Origin: Exiguobacterium sp018617385
GTDB taxonomy: Bacteria; Bacillota; Bacilli; Exiguobacteriales; Exiguobacteriaceae
Reading direction: 5' to 3'
Length of the DNA stretch: 64,000 nucleotides
NCBI RefSeq assembly: GCF_018617385.1
Contig: NZ_JACSKA010000001.1
Span: 310,001-374,000 of the forward strand
Under the pieces are notes generated by a model, which had not been told where the DNA came from, made no database searches, and saw only the letters and a program-made list of their open reading frames with translations. The translations under genes were made by a program, and so were the position numbers. Positions 23,746-32,795 of this stretch are shown here, piece by piece; position 1 is the stretch's first letter; each line of letters begins with the position of its first letter.

Positions 23746-24603
23746 TCAGAATTTATTATAATCTAACGAAGCGTTTGAATGAAAATGGATGAACCCATTT
23801 TTTTCAGCATACGCCGCGCTCTTTGGTCGTTGTTTCGAAGACACGGTCAACGCTTTGATCCCGTATCGTGTATCAAGGTCACGCAACTCTTGGATGCGGT
23901 CTTTTGACCATTGATCTTTCGCTACGGTCGTGTAGTTGAAGCTTTCCCACATCACGCCATCCACATATGGATACGTATACGTCTTCAATGTCGCAAATCC
24001 CCAGTTTTGAATGAGAGAAAGGGAAGGGTGATTGGATTTGATCGTTTTCATGAACTGACTCATCCCGTCACGTTGCGCTTTTAAAATGGTCGGTTGTTCC
24101 GAATGCTCGTTATCGATGTTGCCGACGGTATCCAAGAACGCGCCATCCAATCCTTTGGCGACGATTTGTTTCTCCACTTCACGCGTCAACAATTCACGAT
24201 AGTGAGTTGACGTCATATCGACTAAATAAGAATCCCATTCCGCATAATGAACACGTTGTCCGTTGCGGTGGAAGAAGTCCGACTCGTTCATCTGACTGAT
24301 GAAATCGACGTTCCAATTGTCCGCTTCCATCGTGTTGATGTAGCCGTACACTTTTGTCCCATATTTCTGTAACTCTTTGATTTGCGCTGCTGTATAATAA
24401 ACAGGCTCGATGATGACAAGGTCATACTGTTGCATCTTTTTAATTTTGGTCTTTGTCGGCATGTCGTAATAAATCTTGTACGATTCGACGTTTGCGAGCG
24501 GATTGCTCGCTTTGGCGACCGCTTGTTGCGGCGTCAAAAACGCCAATCCTACGAGAAATGCACAACAGATGGTCACGATTCGTTTGGCTGAGAAAATACC
24601 CAT
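23746..24603 (-). CDS. Secreted GH114-family glycoside hydrolase, PelA hydrolase-like
   Basis: A 285-residue exported protein with a signal peptide (residues 1 to about 31, ending AVA-KA) and a TIM-barrel domain of the GH114/TM1410 type: YDLVIIEPVYYTAAQIKELQKYGTKVYGYINTME, WDSYLVDMTSTHYRELLTREVEKQIVAKGLDGAFLDTVGN, SLIQNWGFATLKTY, VDGVMWESFNY. GH114 enzymes cut alpha-1,4-linked galactosamine polymers, and in Pseudomonas PelA this domain trims Pel. Here it is a separate gene divergent from pelD, while the deacetylase half is encoded inside the operon. Its leader contains a c-di-GMP-I riboswitch. Role in Pel release or processing is inferred. Confidence 0.88.
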   Translation of the reverse strand: MGIFSAKRIVTICCAFLVGLAFLTPQQAVAKASNPLANVESYKIYYDMPTKTKIKKMQQYDLVIIEPVYYTAAQIKELQKYGTKVYGYINTMEADNWNVDFISQMNESDFFHRNGQRVHYAEWDSYLVDMTSTHYRELLTREVEKQIVAKGLDGAFLDTVGNIDNEHSEQPTILKAQRDGMSQFMKTIKSNHPSLSLIQNWGFATLKTYTYPYVDGVMWESFNYTTVAKDQWSKDRIQELRDLDTRYGIKALTVSSKQRPKSAAYAEKNGFIHFHSNASLDYNKF

Positions 24604-24735
24604 AAAAAAACCCTCCTGATAGTTATCAGAGAGCGGCTGCGGCTATTGCAGACTGGCGATCGGTATCTAAAAGATCGACGACCCATGTCTTTGCGCCCTT
24701 ACTTTTCAGTAAGTTTGCCCGTCTCGATATGAAAT
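24604..24735 (-). promoter_or_regulatory. Cyclic di-GMP-I (GEMM-I) riboswitch with terminator/RBS-covering hairpin
   Basis: On the minus strand the leader reads GGGCAAAC (plus 24713-24720), then a CUUACU-GAAA-AGUAAG stem with GNRA loop, then GGGCGCAAAG (24689-24698), the invariant layout of the GEMM-I aptamer. A P3-like segment ends at GCCAGUCUGC (24648-24657). Downstream, CUCUCUGAUA and UAUCAGGAGGG (24611-24633) fold into a hairpin directly followed by seven U and the AUG. The hairpin therefore looks like an intrinsic terminator and also contains the GGAGGG ribosome binding site. Whether c-di-GMP turns the gene on or off is not evident. Confidence 0.85.
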
Positions 24736-24798
24736 TTTTGTCGACAATCCATTGAAAGTCCTACTACTAAAATACCACGTAAAGGAATGAGTGACACT

Positions 24799-26025
24799 AT
24801 GATTTATACCCAACATCGCACATCCATCAAATGGATCGAAATGATTGTGACTATTTTACTTATCGGCATTTTGGACTATACATTTAGTCTTTCTTTGTCG
24901 GATTGGGCGATTGACCCATTAATTTTTTATATTCTCCTGTTTTCTTTACGGTATGGTTTGCTCGGTGCCTTCGTCAGCTTTGCGTTGACGAGTCTCTATC
25001 ATTTTTCATTCCTTTTGATGGAAGGCTCAGACTTGCTCTTATTCCTTTACGATACGAATGAACTGGCTTGGATTTTGCTACACTTCTTCGTCGCGCTCAG
25101 TGCGGGTGTCTTCAGCACGTCTTATCGGGAGCGTTATCAGTCGCTCCACATTCGTCAAGAAGAAGTGGTCGATGAGAACGAACAGTTGAAACAGACGATT
25201 CAGCAGCTCCAAGAATCACAAGGAGAGATGCGAAAACGGGTCCTTGATTCGACCTATACGCTCTCAAAGATTTATGAGATTGGGCTAAAACTCGATCAAG
25301 ATGCGACCGACTTGGTGCGTGACCATTTGATTGGAACGTTCACGCGTGTCTTCCGTGCTCGTCAACTCGCTTTATATCATGTGGATGCCTCACGGCGCAC
25401 GCTTCGTCTCCACGTTCGTTCAGGAGAAGTGGAGCGTTTGCCGCAGACGCTCTTTATCGATTCGGAACAAGGGATTTTCGCACGGATGTTCCAATCCAAA
25501 AAACCGACGATTCGTTTGGCAGATGAGTTAGATGGACCGCTTCTCGTCGCGCCGATTTGTTATGAAGGCACGGTGAAGGAAGTGTTGGTCGTCCATGAAA
25601 TCGATATTCTACGTTTACGTAGCCATGAGATGAATATGATGAAACTCGTCTTGGATTGGACGGGAACGCGTATCGAAAAAGCGGATGCGCTTGAATGGAT
25701 GCTCGTCAGCGACCAGCTCGTCGACGGGACACACATGTTCCGGATGGAAGCGTTCGAACAAAAAGTGGCCCAACAAGTACAGCGGCATGAACAATACGGT
25801 CAACCGTACAGTACGGTCACGTTGCCTGTAGAGGGCGTGGACTTGTCATTGATTGAGATGGAATTGATTTTAAGACAGTCGATGCGTGAAATCGACGTCA
25901 TCGGATATGACGAAGAAGACCGCATCCTTCATTTCCTTCTCCCTGGAACACCGGTCGAATCGGCCGAACGATTCAAGGAACGGATTGAACATGTCTTCTA
26001 TGTGAAAGGTGGGAAACGCCTATGA
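24799..26025 (+). CDS. pelD: PelD, c-di-GMP receptor of the Pel polysaccharide system
   Basis: A 408-residue membrane protein: four transmembrane helices (residues about 10-108), a short coiled coil (115-145), a GAF domain (about 150-280) and a degenerate GGDEF domain (290-400) lacking the catalytic signature. R363-E-I-D366 is the RxxD inhibition-type site by which PelD binds c-di-GMP in Pseudomonas, so binding should be retained. It would switch on Pel synthesis by PelF and export by PelE/PelG. The start is uncertain: an ATG at 24787 touches AAAGGA (24781-24786), so the ATG at 24799 was chosen. Its end overlaps pelE by four bases. Confidence 0.87.
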   Translation: MIYTQHRTSIKWIEMIVTILLIGILDYTFSLSLSDWAIDPLIFYILLFSLRYGLLGAFVSFALTSLYHFSFLLMEGSDLLLFLYDTNELAWILLHFFVALSAGVFSTSYRERYQSLHIRQEEVVDENEQLKQTIQQLQESQGEMRKRVLDSTYTLSKIYEIGLKLDQDATDLVRDHLIGTFTRVFRARQLALYHVDASRRTLRLHVRSGEVERLPQTLFIDSEQGIFARMFQSKKPTIRLADELDGPLLVAPICYEGTVKEVLVVHEIDILRLRSHEMNMMKLVLDWTGTRIEKADALEWMLVSDQLVDGTHMFRMEAFEQKVAQQVQRHEQYGQPYSTVTLPVEGVDLSLIEMELILRQSMREIDVIGYDEEDRILHFLLPGTPVESAERFKERIEHVFYVKGGKRL

Positions 26026-26936
26026 CCGGATGGATGATTTTACTCTTCTTCCTACTGCATGCGGCGGTCCTCTTCGTCTTGTATCGACTGATCGTACGAC
26101 CGAAAGTCGATGCGACGGAAAAGGGAGTCTGGCTCTCAATCTTTCTTGTCAGTGCCGTCATCCCGATTGTCGGGGAACTGTTCGGTTTGATGGGGTATGC
26201 GATTGCCCGTCGCTTCGCTTCGTCGAAGACGCTTCTCGACTACGATGAGTACATCAACTTTGACACGGTCAACTTGGAGCGCTTGCAGCAGCAGGCGAAA
26301 GAAGATTTAGACCTCGTCCCATTGACGGAAGCCCTACAGATGGACGGGAACAAGCGGAAACAATCGATCACACAGCTCATGTCGACACCGCTCATGAATA
26401 CAGAAGAGTATTTGCACCTAGGTCTTGAACATGAAGATACGGAAACGGTCCATTATGCGGCGACCGTCCGAAACACACTGTTCGACCGATACGATTTGAT
26501 GTTAAAACAGCGAATCGCACAAGTGAATCCAGAACGACCGGAGACGATTTATCCGGTAATCGAGACCGGAATCTCGTTCTTAGATAGTGGTCTCTTAGAC
26601 CAGGATATGCAAATGCGTATTCAGCAACGGATTTTGTTTCACCTCGATCAACTGAGTGAGTATGACGAAACAGATGAGACATACTTACGCACGAAAGCTC
26701 GCCTGTCGTTTCGGTCGGGTGACTTGGAAACGGGAGAACGATTGGCTGAGGCGCTCACACTCTATCATCCTGAAGTGCCCGATGGATATGTCATGTTGAT
26801 TGAACATCATATGACGAACGGCGATTGGGCGTCCCTGCGCCCGACGCTTGACCGCCTGCATCAACATCTCGATTTGCAAGACATTCCAGAGGACTATCGC
26901 TTTGTCATTCAACAGTTAGAAGGTGCCCATATATGA
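26022..26936 (+). CDS. pelE: PelE-like membrane protein with TPR region
   Basis: A 304-residue protein with two N-terminal transmembrane helices (residues 5-25 and 37-60) and a helical, TPR-like cytoplasmic part (from about 95). Its place between pelD and pelA, size and layout are those of PelE, which links PelD, PelF and PelG in the synthase complex. Sequence resemblance alone would be weak; the call rests on gene order. It is coupled to both neighbours by ATGA overlaps. Confidence 0.78.
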   Translation: MTGWMILLFFLLHAAVLFVLYRLIVRPKVDATEKGVWLSIFLVSAVIPIVGELFGLMGYAIARRFASSKTLLDYDEYINFDTVNLERLQQQAKEDLDLVPLTEALQMDGNKRKQSITQLMSTPLMNTEEYLHLGLEHEDTETVHYAATVRNTLFDRYDLMLKQRIAQVNPERPETIYPVIETGISFLDSGLLDQDMQMRIQQRILFHLDQLSEYDETDETYLRTKARLSFRSGDLETGERLAEALTLYHPEVPDGYVMLIEHHMTNGDWASLRPTLDRLHQHLDLQDIPEDYRFVIQQLEGAHI

Positions 26937-28774
26937 ATAAATCGATTACGACGTATCTCGCGTCTCTGTTCTCTTTACTCATCGCGATGATTGTCGTCGT
27001 CCAGTTTTTACGGCTTGACTACGGTCATCGGCTCATCCCAAAAGAAGCGCATGAGCCGAAATCCTTTACGACACTCGCGGGTGAGGTGAGAGCGGTGGAG
27101 GGAGATCCGGTTCAAATCTACATCCATCAGAACGACGACGATTTGTCGACAGCTGTTTTGAATAACTTTAAATACGCGCTCGACTATGCCAAATTGCCTT
27201 ATACCTCAATCGAGGCAGAGGCAATCGCATCGATTGAGCCTTCTCCACGACACGTTCTCGTCGTCAGCGGGGAAAATACGAAATCATGGCCGTACGAGGC
27301 GATTCGGTCGTTCGTTGAAAAAGGTGGACGTCTCTATGTTGCCGGACGATTCATCGATCAAGACTGGGCGGACCTGGTCGGCGTAAGTGATTTCGGGGAC
27401 TTTAAAGATGGAATCAACGGGTTGATTTTTGAGCAAGAAATTTTCCCTGGGTATGTCGACTTGCCTCAAGACTCAGGGTTGTTCGTCCACAGCATCGCTG
27501 ACGTCGAACTGAAAGAGGAAGCGGACGTCCTCATTTCTGCCAAAAACGAACCGATTCTATGGCAATCTCCTTACGGGAAAGGAGAAGTGATGTTTTGGAA
27601 TACGACATCGTTGACGGATAAAAACTCACGCGGCTTGATGGTGCAGACGCTGTCGATGCTGTTCCCGGCGTTCGTCATGCCGCAAGCTGGCATCAAGGTC
27701 GTTCACCTCGACGACTTCCCGGCACCGGTGCCGAATTATTCGAATCCGGTCATCACGAAAGAATATGATTTGTCCATCAAAGAATTCTTCTCGGAGGTTT
27801 GGTGGAAAGACATGAAGCAAATCGGTGCTGACTATGACGTCACCTATACCGGTTTCATTATCGGGAGTTATAAAGCGACGAATGAGGAAACGACGGAACA
27901 ACTCATTGAAAAAATTCGAGCACCGATGCTTGAATACGGTCGCGGCTTACTTCAAACGAATGGGGAGGTTGGGCTACACGGATTCAACCACCAACCGCTC
28001 GTCATGGGAGATGAAACCATGGACCCTGAACTCGGCTATACGAGATGGAAAGACCAAGACGCCATGCGTTCGGCCATCGATCGTGTCGTCGAGGCGTTCG
28101 ACTACTACTTGCCGAATGAGCGGATTCGGAGCTACGTGCCACCATCGAACATCATCGGTCAATCCGGACTTGAGGTATTGAACGAGAAGTTTCCGAAAGG
28201 GTTGATCGTCGCAGGACTCTACAGCGGAGATGCGACGAAAGGAAGTTACATTCAAGAGTTCGGACCTGACCCGGTCTACCCGAACTTGTACGATTTCCCT
28301 CGCGTGTCGAGCGGATACAACGAGACACCGGATGACCTATTTGTTGTGATCGACGCTGTCGCCAACTTCGGGCTCGTTTCCCACTTCATTCACCCGGATG
28401 ACGTGTTAGATGACGATCGCTCGAAAGGGAAAGGGTGGGAGATGATGAAAGAATCGTTTGGGGGTCTATTCCAGACACTCTACGCCAAATATCCACATCT
28501 CGAGGGCTTGAGTCAATATGATGCGTATCGGAAATACAAGTTATATCAAGATGCGCAAATCGATGTGGCTTACACGAATGATGCCATCGATATCAATGCC
28601 CAACAACTGCCTGTCCCGTCGACGTTACTTGTCCGTGTACAACCTGGCAAGCGTTTAAATACCGGGACATTCGAATTTGGCGAAGTCAAGCCGTTCGATG
28701 AAAGCGGTACGTTATATCAAGTCGAATTGAGAGACACGTCCGTCCGTCTCCCGATATTGGAGGATCGCCCATGA
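26933..28774 (+). CDS. pelA: PelA deacetylase (DUF2194), membrane-anchored
   Basis: A 613-residue extracellular protein held by an N-terminal helix (residues 6-27). A Rossmann-like region (about 60-240) is followed by a CE4-type deacetylase domain: HLDDFPAP with D260-D261, H349-G-F-N-H353 for metal binding, and SHFIHPDD near residue 480. It would remove acetyl groups from N-acetylgalactosamine residues of Pel, making the polymer cationic. Unlike Pseudomonas PelA it has no hydrolase domain; that function lies in the divergent GH114 gene. Overlaps pelE and pelF by ATGA. I recall this arrangement (pelDEA-DA-FG) from Bacillus cereus. Confidence 0.88.
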   Translation: MNKSITTYLASLFSLLIAMIVVVQFLRLDYGHRLIPKEAHEPKSFTTLAGEVRAVEGDPVQIYIHQNDDDLSTAVLNNFKYALDYAKLPYTSIEAEAIASIEPSPRHVLVVSGENTKSWPYEAIRSFVEKGGRLYVAGRFIDQDWADLVGVSDFGDFKDGINGLIFEQEIFPGYVDLPQDSGLFVHSIADVELKEEADVLISAKNEPILWQSPYGKGEVMFWNTTSLTDKNSRGLMVQTLSMLFPAFVMPQAGIKVVHLDDFPAPVPNYSNPVITKEYDLSIKEFFSEVWWKDMKQIGADYDVTYTGFIIGSYKATNEETTEQLIEKIRAPMLEYGRGLLQTNGEVGLHGFNHQPLVMGDETMDPELGYTRWKDQDAMRSAIDRVVEAFDYYLPNERIRSYVPPSNIIGQSGLEVLNEKFPKGLIVAGLYSGDATKGSYIQEFGPDPVYPNLYDFPRVSSGYNETPDDLFVVIDAVANFGLVSHFIHPDDVLDDDRSKGKGWEMMKESFGGLFQTLYAKYPHLEGLSQYDAYRKYKLYQDAQIDVAYTNDAIDINAQQLPVPSTLLVRVQPGKRLNTGTFEFGEVKPFDESGTLYQVELRDTSVRLPILEDRP

Positions 28775-30189
28775 AAATAGGAATCGTTGTCGAAGGGAGT
28801 TATCCGTATGTGAGCGGAGGGGTATCGAGCTGGGTTCACATGCTGATGGAACAGATGCCAATGCATGAGTTTGAGATTATCTCGATCATGCCGAACCCGA
28901 AGTCAGAAGCCGATTACCGTTACACGTTACCGAAGAACGTCACGGGCGTCACCACGCTCGCCCTCAATCAACGGGCGACACGGAAACGTCGACCGGAAGC
29001 GTTATCGGAGTCGGAACGGGAGCGAATCAAGACGTGGATGACATTCGGTCAAGTCGATTCGTCCATCTATCCGATTCTTGAAAATCAAATTGGGACACCG
29101 GAACAGTTCTTCTCGAGTCGTCTCTTCTATCAGCTCGTCACGGAGAGCTATCAGGAAGAAGGCCAGGCCGGTTCGTTTATCGATTACTTTTGGATGTGGC
29201 GCAGTATGTATGCCCCTGTCCTTGATTTGCTTCAAGCCGAATTACCTCAAGTCGACCTCGTGCACGCGGCCTCGACCGGATATGCGGGTCTGATTGCGAG
29301 TGCGATGAAAGAACGACAGAACATTCCGTTTCTGTTGACCGAACACGGCATCTATTCCCGTGAGCGGGAAGAAGAACTGTTACAGGCATCTTGGATCCCG
29401 TCTGAGTTTCGCTCCCATTGGATCCAGTTCTTCCACCATATTTCCCGGGAAGCGTACCGGAAGGCGGATGACGTCATCACACTCTTTGAACGAAACGGCG
29501 AGTTGCAACGTCAGCTCGGGGCACCTGTTGAAAAATTGAGCATCATTCCGAATGGGATTGACGTGACGGGCTTATCTGCCCTCGGGCATGTGCCGGGAGC
29601 GGATAAACTACGAATCGGTGCCATCGTTCGCGTCGTTCCAATCAAAGACATTAAAACGATGATTTATGCGGCGAAACTGCTACAAGACATGCTCGTCCCG
29701 TTCGAACTGACTATTATGGGACCGCTTGATGAGGATAAGGAGTATGCGGCGGAGTGTGAGATGCTCATCCGGCAACTCGAGCTCGAACGGTCCGTCTTGA
29801 TGGTCGGAAAAGTCGATATTCGACAACACCTTCCCGAATTCGATGTGTGTTTGTTGACGAGTATTTCTGAAGGACAACCCCTCGCCGTACTAGAAGGGAT
29901 GGCCGCCGGCGTCCCATGGATTGTGACGGACGTTGGGGCCTGTGCGGAACTCGTGAACGGGCGACCGGATGAACCGTTCGGTCCGGCCGGATTCGTCGTC
30001 CCGCCGGTCAATCCACGCCGAATCGCAGAGCGTTGCGTCTGGTTCCATCAACATCGTGAGGATGCGCGCCGACTCGGACGAAACGGGCAACAGCGAGTCG
30101 AGACGTATTATCGCACCGACCAGTTCATCGATGCATATCTACACTTATATGAAGAGAGGAGAGCGGTATATGGCGGGCATCGGGTTTAA
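28771..30189 (+). CDS. pelF: PelF, Pel polysaccharide glycosyltransferase (GT4)
   Basis: A 472-residue cytoplasmic glycosyltransferase of GT4 family with GT-B fold. The opening IVVEGSYPYVSGGVSSWVHMLMEQMPMHEFEIISIMP is diagnostic of PelF. Later landmarks are TEHGIYSREREEELL, IPNGIDVTGL, IGAIVRVVPIKDIKTMIYAAKLL and LTSISEGQPLAVLEGMAAGVPWIVTDVGACAEL, holding the E-x7-E donor-binding motif. It polymerises Pel from UDP-GalNAc (or UDP-GlcNAc). It overlaps pelA by four bases and pelG by 20. Confidence 0.93.
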   Translation: MKIGIVVEGSYPYVSGGVSSWVHMLMEQMPMHEFEIISIMPNPKSEADYRYTLPKNVTGVTTLALNQRATRKRRPEALSESERERIKTWMTFGQVDSSIYPILENQIGTPEQFFSSRLFYQLVTESYQEEGQAGSFIDYFWMWRSMYAPVLDLLQAELPQVDLVHAASTGYAGLIASAMKERQNIPFLLTEHGIYSREREEELLQASWIPSEFRSHWIQFFHHISREAYRKADDVITLFERNGELQRQLGAPVEKLSIIPNGIDVTGLSALGHVPGADKLRIGAIVRVVPIKDIKTMIYAAKLLQDMLVPFELTIMGPLDEDKEYAAECEMLIRQLELERSVLMVGKVDIRQHLPEFDVCLLTSISEGQPLAVLEGMAAGVPWIVTDVGACAELVNGRPDEPFGPAGFVVPPVNPRRIAERCVWFHQHREDARRLGRNGQQRVETYYRTDQFIDAYLHLYEERRAVYGGHRV

Positions 30190-31630
30190 GTTACAACAGT
30201 TGTTTCAAGAAGACTACTTCTCCTCGCGGATCAAAGCGTACGCATTTGCCGGTCTCGTCACATCCGGACCATGGCTGATCGTCATCGTCACGATTGCCCT
30301 CATGCAGTGGCTGACGAGCTATCTGTCCATCGCCACACTCGAGGAGCGCACGACGTTCAATTTGATCGTCTCTTACAGTTTTATTTTTTCACAAGTCGTT
30401 CTCGGCGTGCAGCAACTCGTCGTCACAAGATATTTGGCGGATTGTTTTTATGAGAAACGATATGAAGACATCTTCCCGGCATTCATCGGGATGATGAAGA
30501 CGACGGTCGCCATCGCGTCGTTGTTGTTCGCCATCTTCCTTACGTTCTCTGAACTTCCTGCTTTATTGAACGCGTTGGCATTCGTCCTATTCATGACGGT
30601 CAACCTCATTTGGGTACACTTCTTGTTCCTCAGTGCGGCCAAGTTTTATCAGGCGGTCGCTTATAGTTTTGTGGCCGGTGGCATCGTCTCGGTCGCCGCG
30701 GTCATCATCACGGATCAATTCTTGATGCAATATTTGACGGAGTCCTACATGAAGAGCTTCGCGTTGACAGCGAGTATGACACTCGGTCTTGTCGTCACGT
30801 TGTTCGGCTTGTTCACATCGATGCTCCTTACGTTCCCAAACCGGAGTACGGTCGGTCAGTTCTCGTTCTATCGCTATTTTGACCGCTACCCGGCACTTTT
30901 TTGGACCAGTTTTCTCTATAACATCGGGATCTGGGTCGGCACATGGATCATCTGGTTTGCGGAAGGAGGGAGTGTCCACCTCGACACATTCCGCTATCAT
31001 CCGATCTATGACACAGCTATCTTCCTCTCTTATTTGACGATCATTCCGACGATGACGATATTCGTTGTCTCGGTCGAGACGCGTTTTTATGAGCGGTATC
31101 GCGTGTTTTATGGATACGTAAACGAAGGTGGGACGTACCAACAGATTCAACGCTCGAAGGCGGCCATGCTCCTCGTCTTACGACAAGAGTTGCAACGACT
31201 GTTCCGAAATCAAGGGCTCGTGTCGCTTCTCTTTATTCTGTTCGCGGCCGTCTTGTTCCCGCTACTAGGTCTGTCACCTGAGATTCGGGATGTCTTTCAA
31301 ATGACGACGATTGGTGCCTTTTCAAACGCCATGGTGCTCGTTCTCACGCTCGTATTGCTTTACTTCGAGGACCATCGGGGCGCGGCGTATACATCGGCCC
31401 TCTTCATCACGATGAATGCAGGGTTGACGTTCTTACTATTGCCGCTCGGTCCTGACAGTTACGGTCTTAGTTTTGCGATTGGCTGCACCATTGCGTTCGC
31501 CTTCTCGCTCATTCGCTTGATTCGATACGTGTCCGAAATTGATTATCATACGTTTAGCCGAAACGAAACACCTCCACGGACGGATACGTTCCGTCGTGTC
31601 GGAGACTGGCTCAATGACCGCTCGGCTTAA
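30170..31630 (+). CDS. pelG: PelG, Pel polysaccharide membrane transporter
   Basis: A 486-residue membrane protein with about 12 transmembrane segments of the MVF/PST flippase type. The N-terminal MAGIGFKLQQLFQEDYFSSRIKAYAFAGLVTSGPWLIVI region is characteristic of PelG. It would export the growing Pel chain across the cell membrane. The frame is open further upstream inside pelF, but the ATG at 30170 is preceded by GAGAGGAG and gives the usual PelG N terminus. It overlaps pelF by 20 bases; galE follows after 41 bases. Confidence 0.93.
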   Translation: MAGIGFKLQQLFQEDYFSSRIKAYAFAGLVTSGPWLIVIVTIALMQWLTSYLSIATLEERTTFNLIVSYSFIFSQVVLGVQQLVVTRYLADCFYEKRYEDIFPAFIGMMKTTVAIASLLFAIFLTFSELPALLNALAFVLFMTVNLIWVHFLFLSAAKFYQAVAYSFVAGGIVSVAAVIITDQFLMQYLTESYMKSFALTASMTLGLVVTLFGLFTSMLLTFPNRSTVGQFSFYRYFDRYPALFWTSFLYNIGIWVGTWIIWFAEGGSVHLDTFRYHPIYDTAIFLSYLTIIPTMTIFVVSVETRFYERYRVFYGYVNEGGTYQQIQRSKAAMLLVLRQELQRLFRNQGLVSLLFILFAAVLFPLLGLSPEIRDVFQMTTIGAFSNAMVLVLTLVLLYFEDHRGAAYTSALFITMNAGLTFLLLPLGPDSYGLSFAIGCTIAFAFSLIRLIRYVSEIDYHTFSRNETPPRTDTFRRVGDWLNDRSA

Positions 31631-31671
31631 CAATCGCTGCAGATGGACTTTTAGAAAATGGGGTGAAGCAC

Positions 31672-32688
31672 ATGAAAACAATTTTTGTGACAGGTGGCGC
31701 GGGGTACATCGGGACACACACGACCGTTCAATTACTTGAGGCAGGATACGAGGTCATTATTTTGGATAACCTGTCCAACAGCCGACAAGAGGCAATTCAG
31801 CGAATCGAGATCCTGACGGGGAAGACGGTCACCTTATACGTAGGCGATATTCGAGATCAGGAATTGCTCGATGAAATCTTCTCGACGCACTCGATTCATG
31901 CGGTCGTTCACTTCGCCGGTCTAAAGGCAGTCGGCGAATCCGTCAGTCAACCACTTCACTACTATGACAACAACGTGGCCGGGACGCTCGTCTTATTGCG
32001 GATGATGGACCAGTATGGGATCAAACGCATCGTCTTCAGTTCATCGGCGACCGTTTACGGAATCCCGACCACATCACCGGTCGATGAATCGTTCCCACTT
32101 AGTGCGACCAATCCGTATGGGCGAACGAAGCTGATGATTGAAGAGATGTTGCGCGACCTCTATACGGCCGATCCGTCGTGGTCGATTGCGATTCTTCGTT
32201 ATTTCAATCCGATTGGCGCTCACGACTCCGGGACGATTGGAGAAGATCCGTTCGATGTCCCGAACAACTTGATGCCATACATCACACAAGTCGCAGCCGG
32301 ACGTCTGAAAGAACTTCAAGTGTTCGGAGATGACTATCCGACGCATGATGGGACAGGCGTACGCGACTATATCCATGTTGTGGATTTGGCGCTTGGTCAT
32401 TTGAAGGCGTTGGAGTATGTAGGGAATCACGTGGGAGTGGAGGCGTTCAACCTCGGGACCGGGAAAGGATACAGCGTCCTCGATTTGCTTCAAACGTTCC
32501 AAAGGGAGAGCGGACAGACGATTCCTTATCAAATCACGGATAAACGAGACGGAGACGTCGCGGCGATATTTGCCGACCCGCAAAAGTCGAAGGTCATTCT
32601 TGGCTGGGAAGTGCGACATGACATTGAAGCGATGTGTCGGGACGCCTGGCGTTGGCAATCGAATAATCCGAAAGGGTACAGTGAATAA
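31672..32688 (+). CDS. galE: UDP-glucose/UDP-GlcNAc 4-epimerase
   Basis: A 338-residue SDR-family epimerase: TGGAGYIGTHT for NAD binding, SSSATVYG with the catalytic serine, YGRTKLMIEEM with the YxxxK pair, and the family-typical NLMPYITQVAAGRLKELQVFGDDYPTHDGTGVRDYIHV. It interconverts UDP-Glc/UDP-Gal and perhaps UDP-GlcNAc/UDP-GalNAc. At the end of the pel operon it would supply UDP-GalNAc, the role of PelX in Pseudomonas; this is an inference from position. The start at 31672 is behind GGGGTGA; a GTG at 31663 is inside that site. Confidence 0.93.
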   Translation: MKTIFVTGGAGYIGTHTTVQLLEAGYEVIILDNLSNSRQEAIQRIEILTGKTVTLYVGDIRDQELLDEIFSTHSIHAVVHFAGLKAVGESVSQPLHYYDNNVAGTLVLLRMMDQYGIKRIVFSSSATVYGIPTTSPVDESFPLSATNPYGRTKLMIEEMLRDLYTADPSWSIAILRYFNPIGAHDSGTIGEDPFDVPNNLMPYITQVAAGRLKELQVFGDDYPTHDGTGVRDYIHVVDLALGHLKALEYVGNHVGVEAFNLGTGKGYSVLDLLQTFQRESGQTIPYQITDKRDGDVAAIFADPQKSKVILGWEVRHDIEAMCRDAWRWQSNNPKGYSE

Positions 32689-32701
32689 ATCCTATGAAGT
32701 A

Positions 32702-32732
32702 GGCGGTCATCACACGATGGTCGTCTCTTTTT
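32702..32732 (+). terminator. Intrinsic terminator of the pel-galE operon
   Basis: GGCGGTCATC (32702-32711) pairs with GATGGTCGTC (32716-32725) through seven Watson-Crick and three G-T pairs, with a four-base loop, then a T run. Confidence 0.7.
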
Positions 32733-32795
32733 GTATTAGAAAGAGTGGTGAACGGGAACACCTAATGGAACATCATTTTACTTAGGAGGGATCGA

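Noticed and set aside
29969..30169. Longer N terminus for PelG reaching far into pelF
   Set aside because: The added residues are the out-of-frame reading of pelF, and the ATG at 30170 has a strong ribosome binding site and the standard PelG start.
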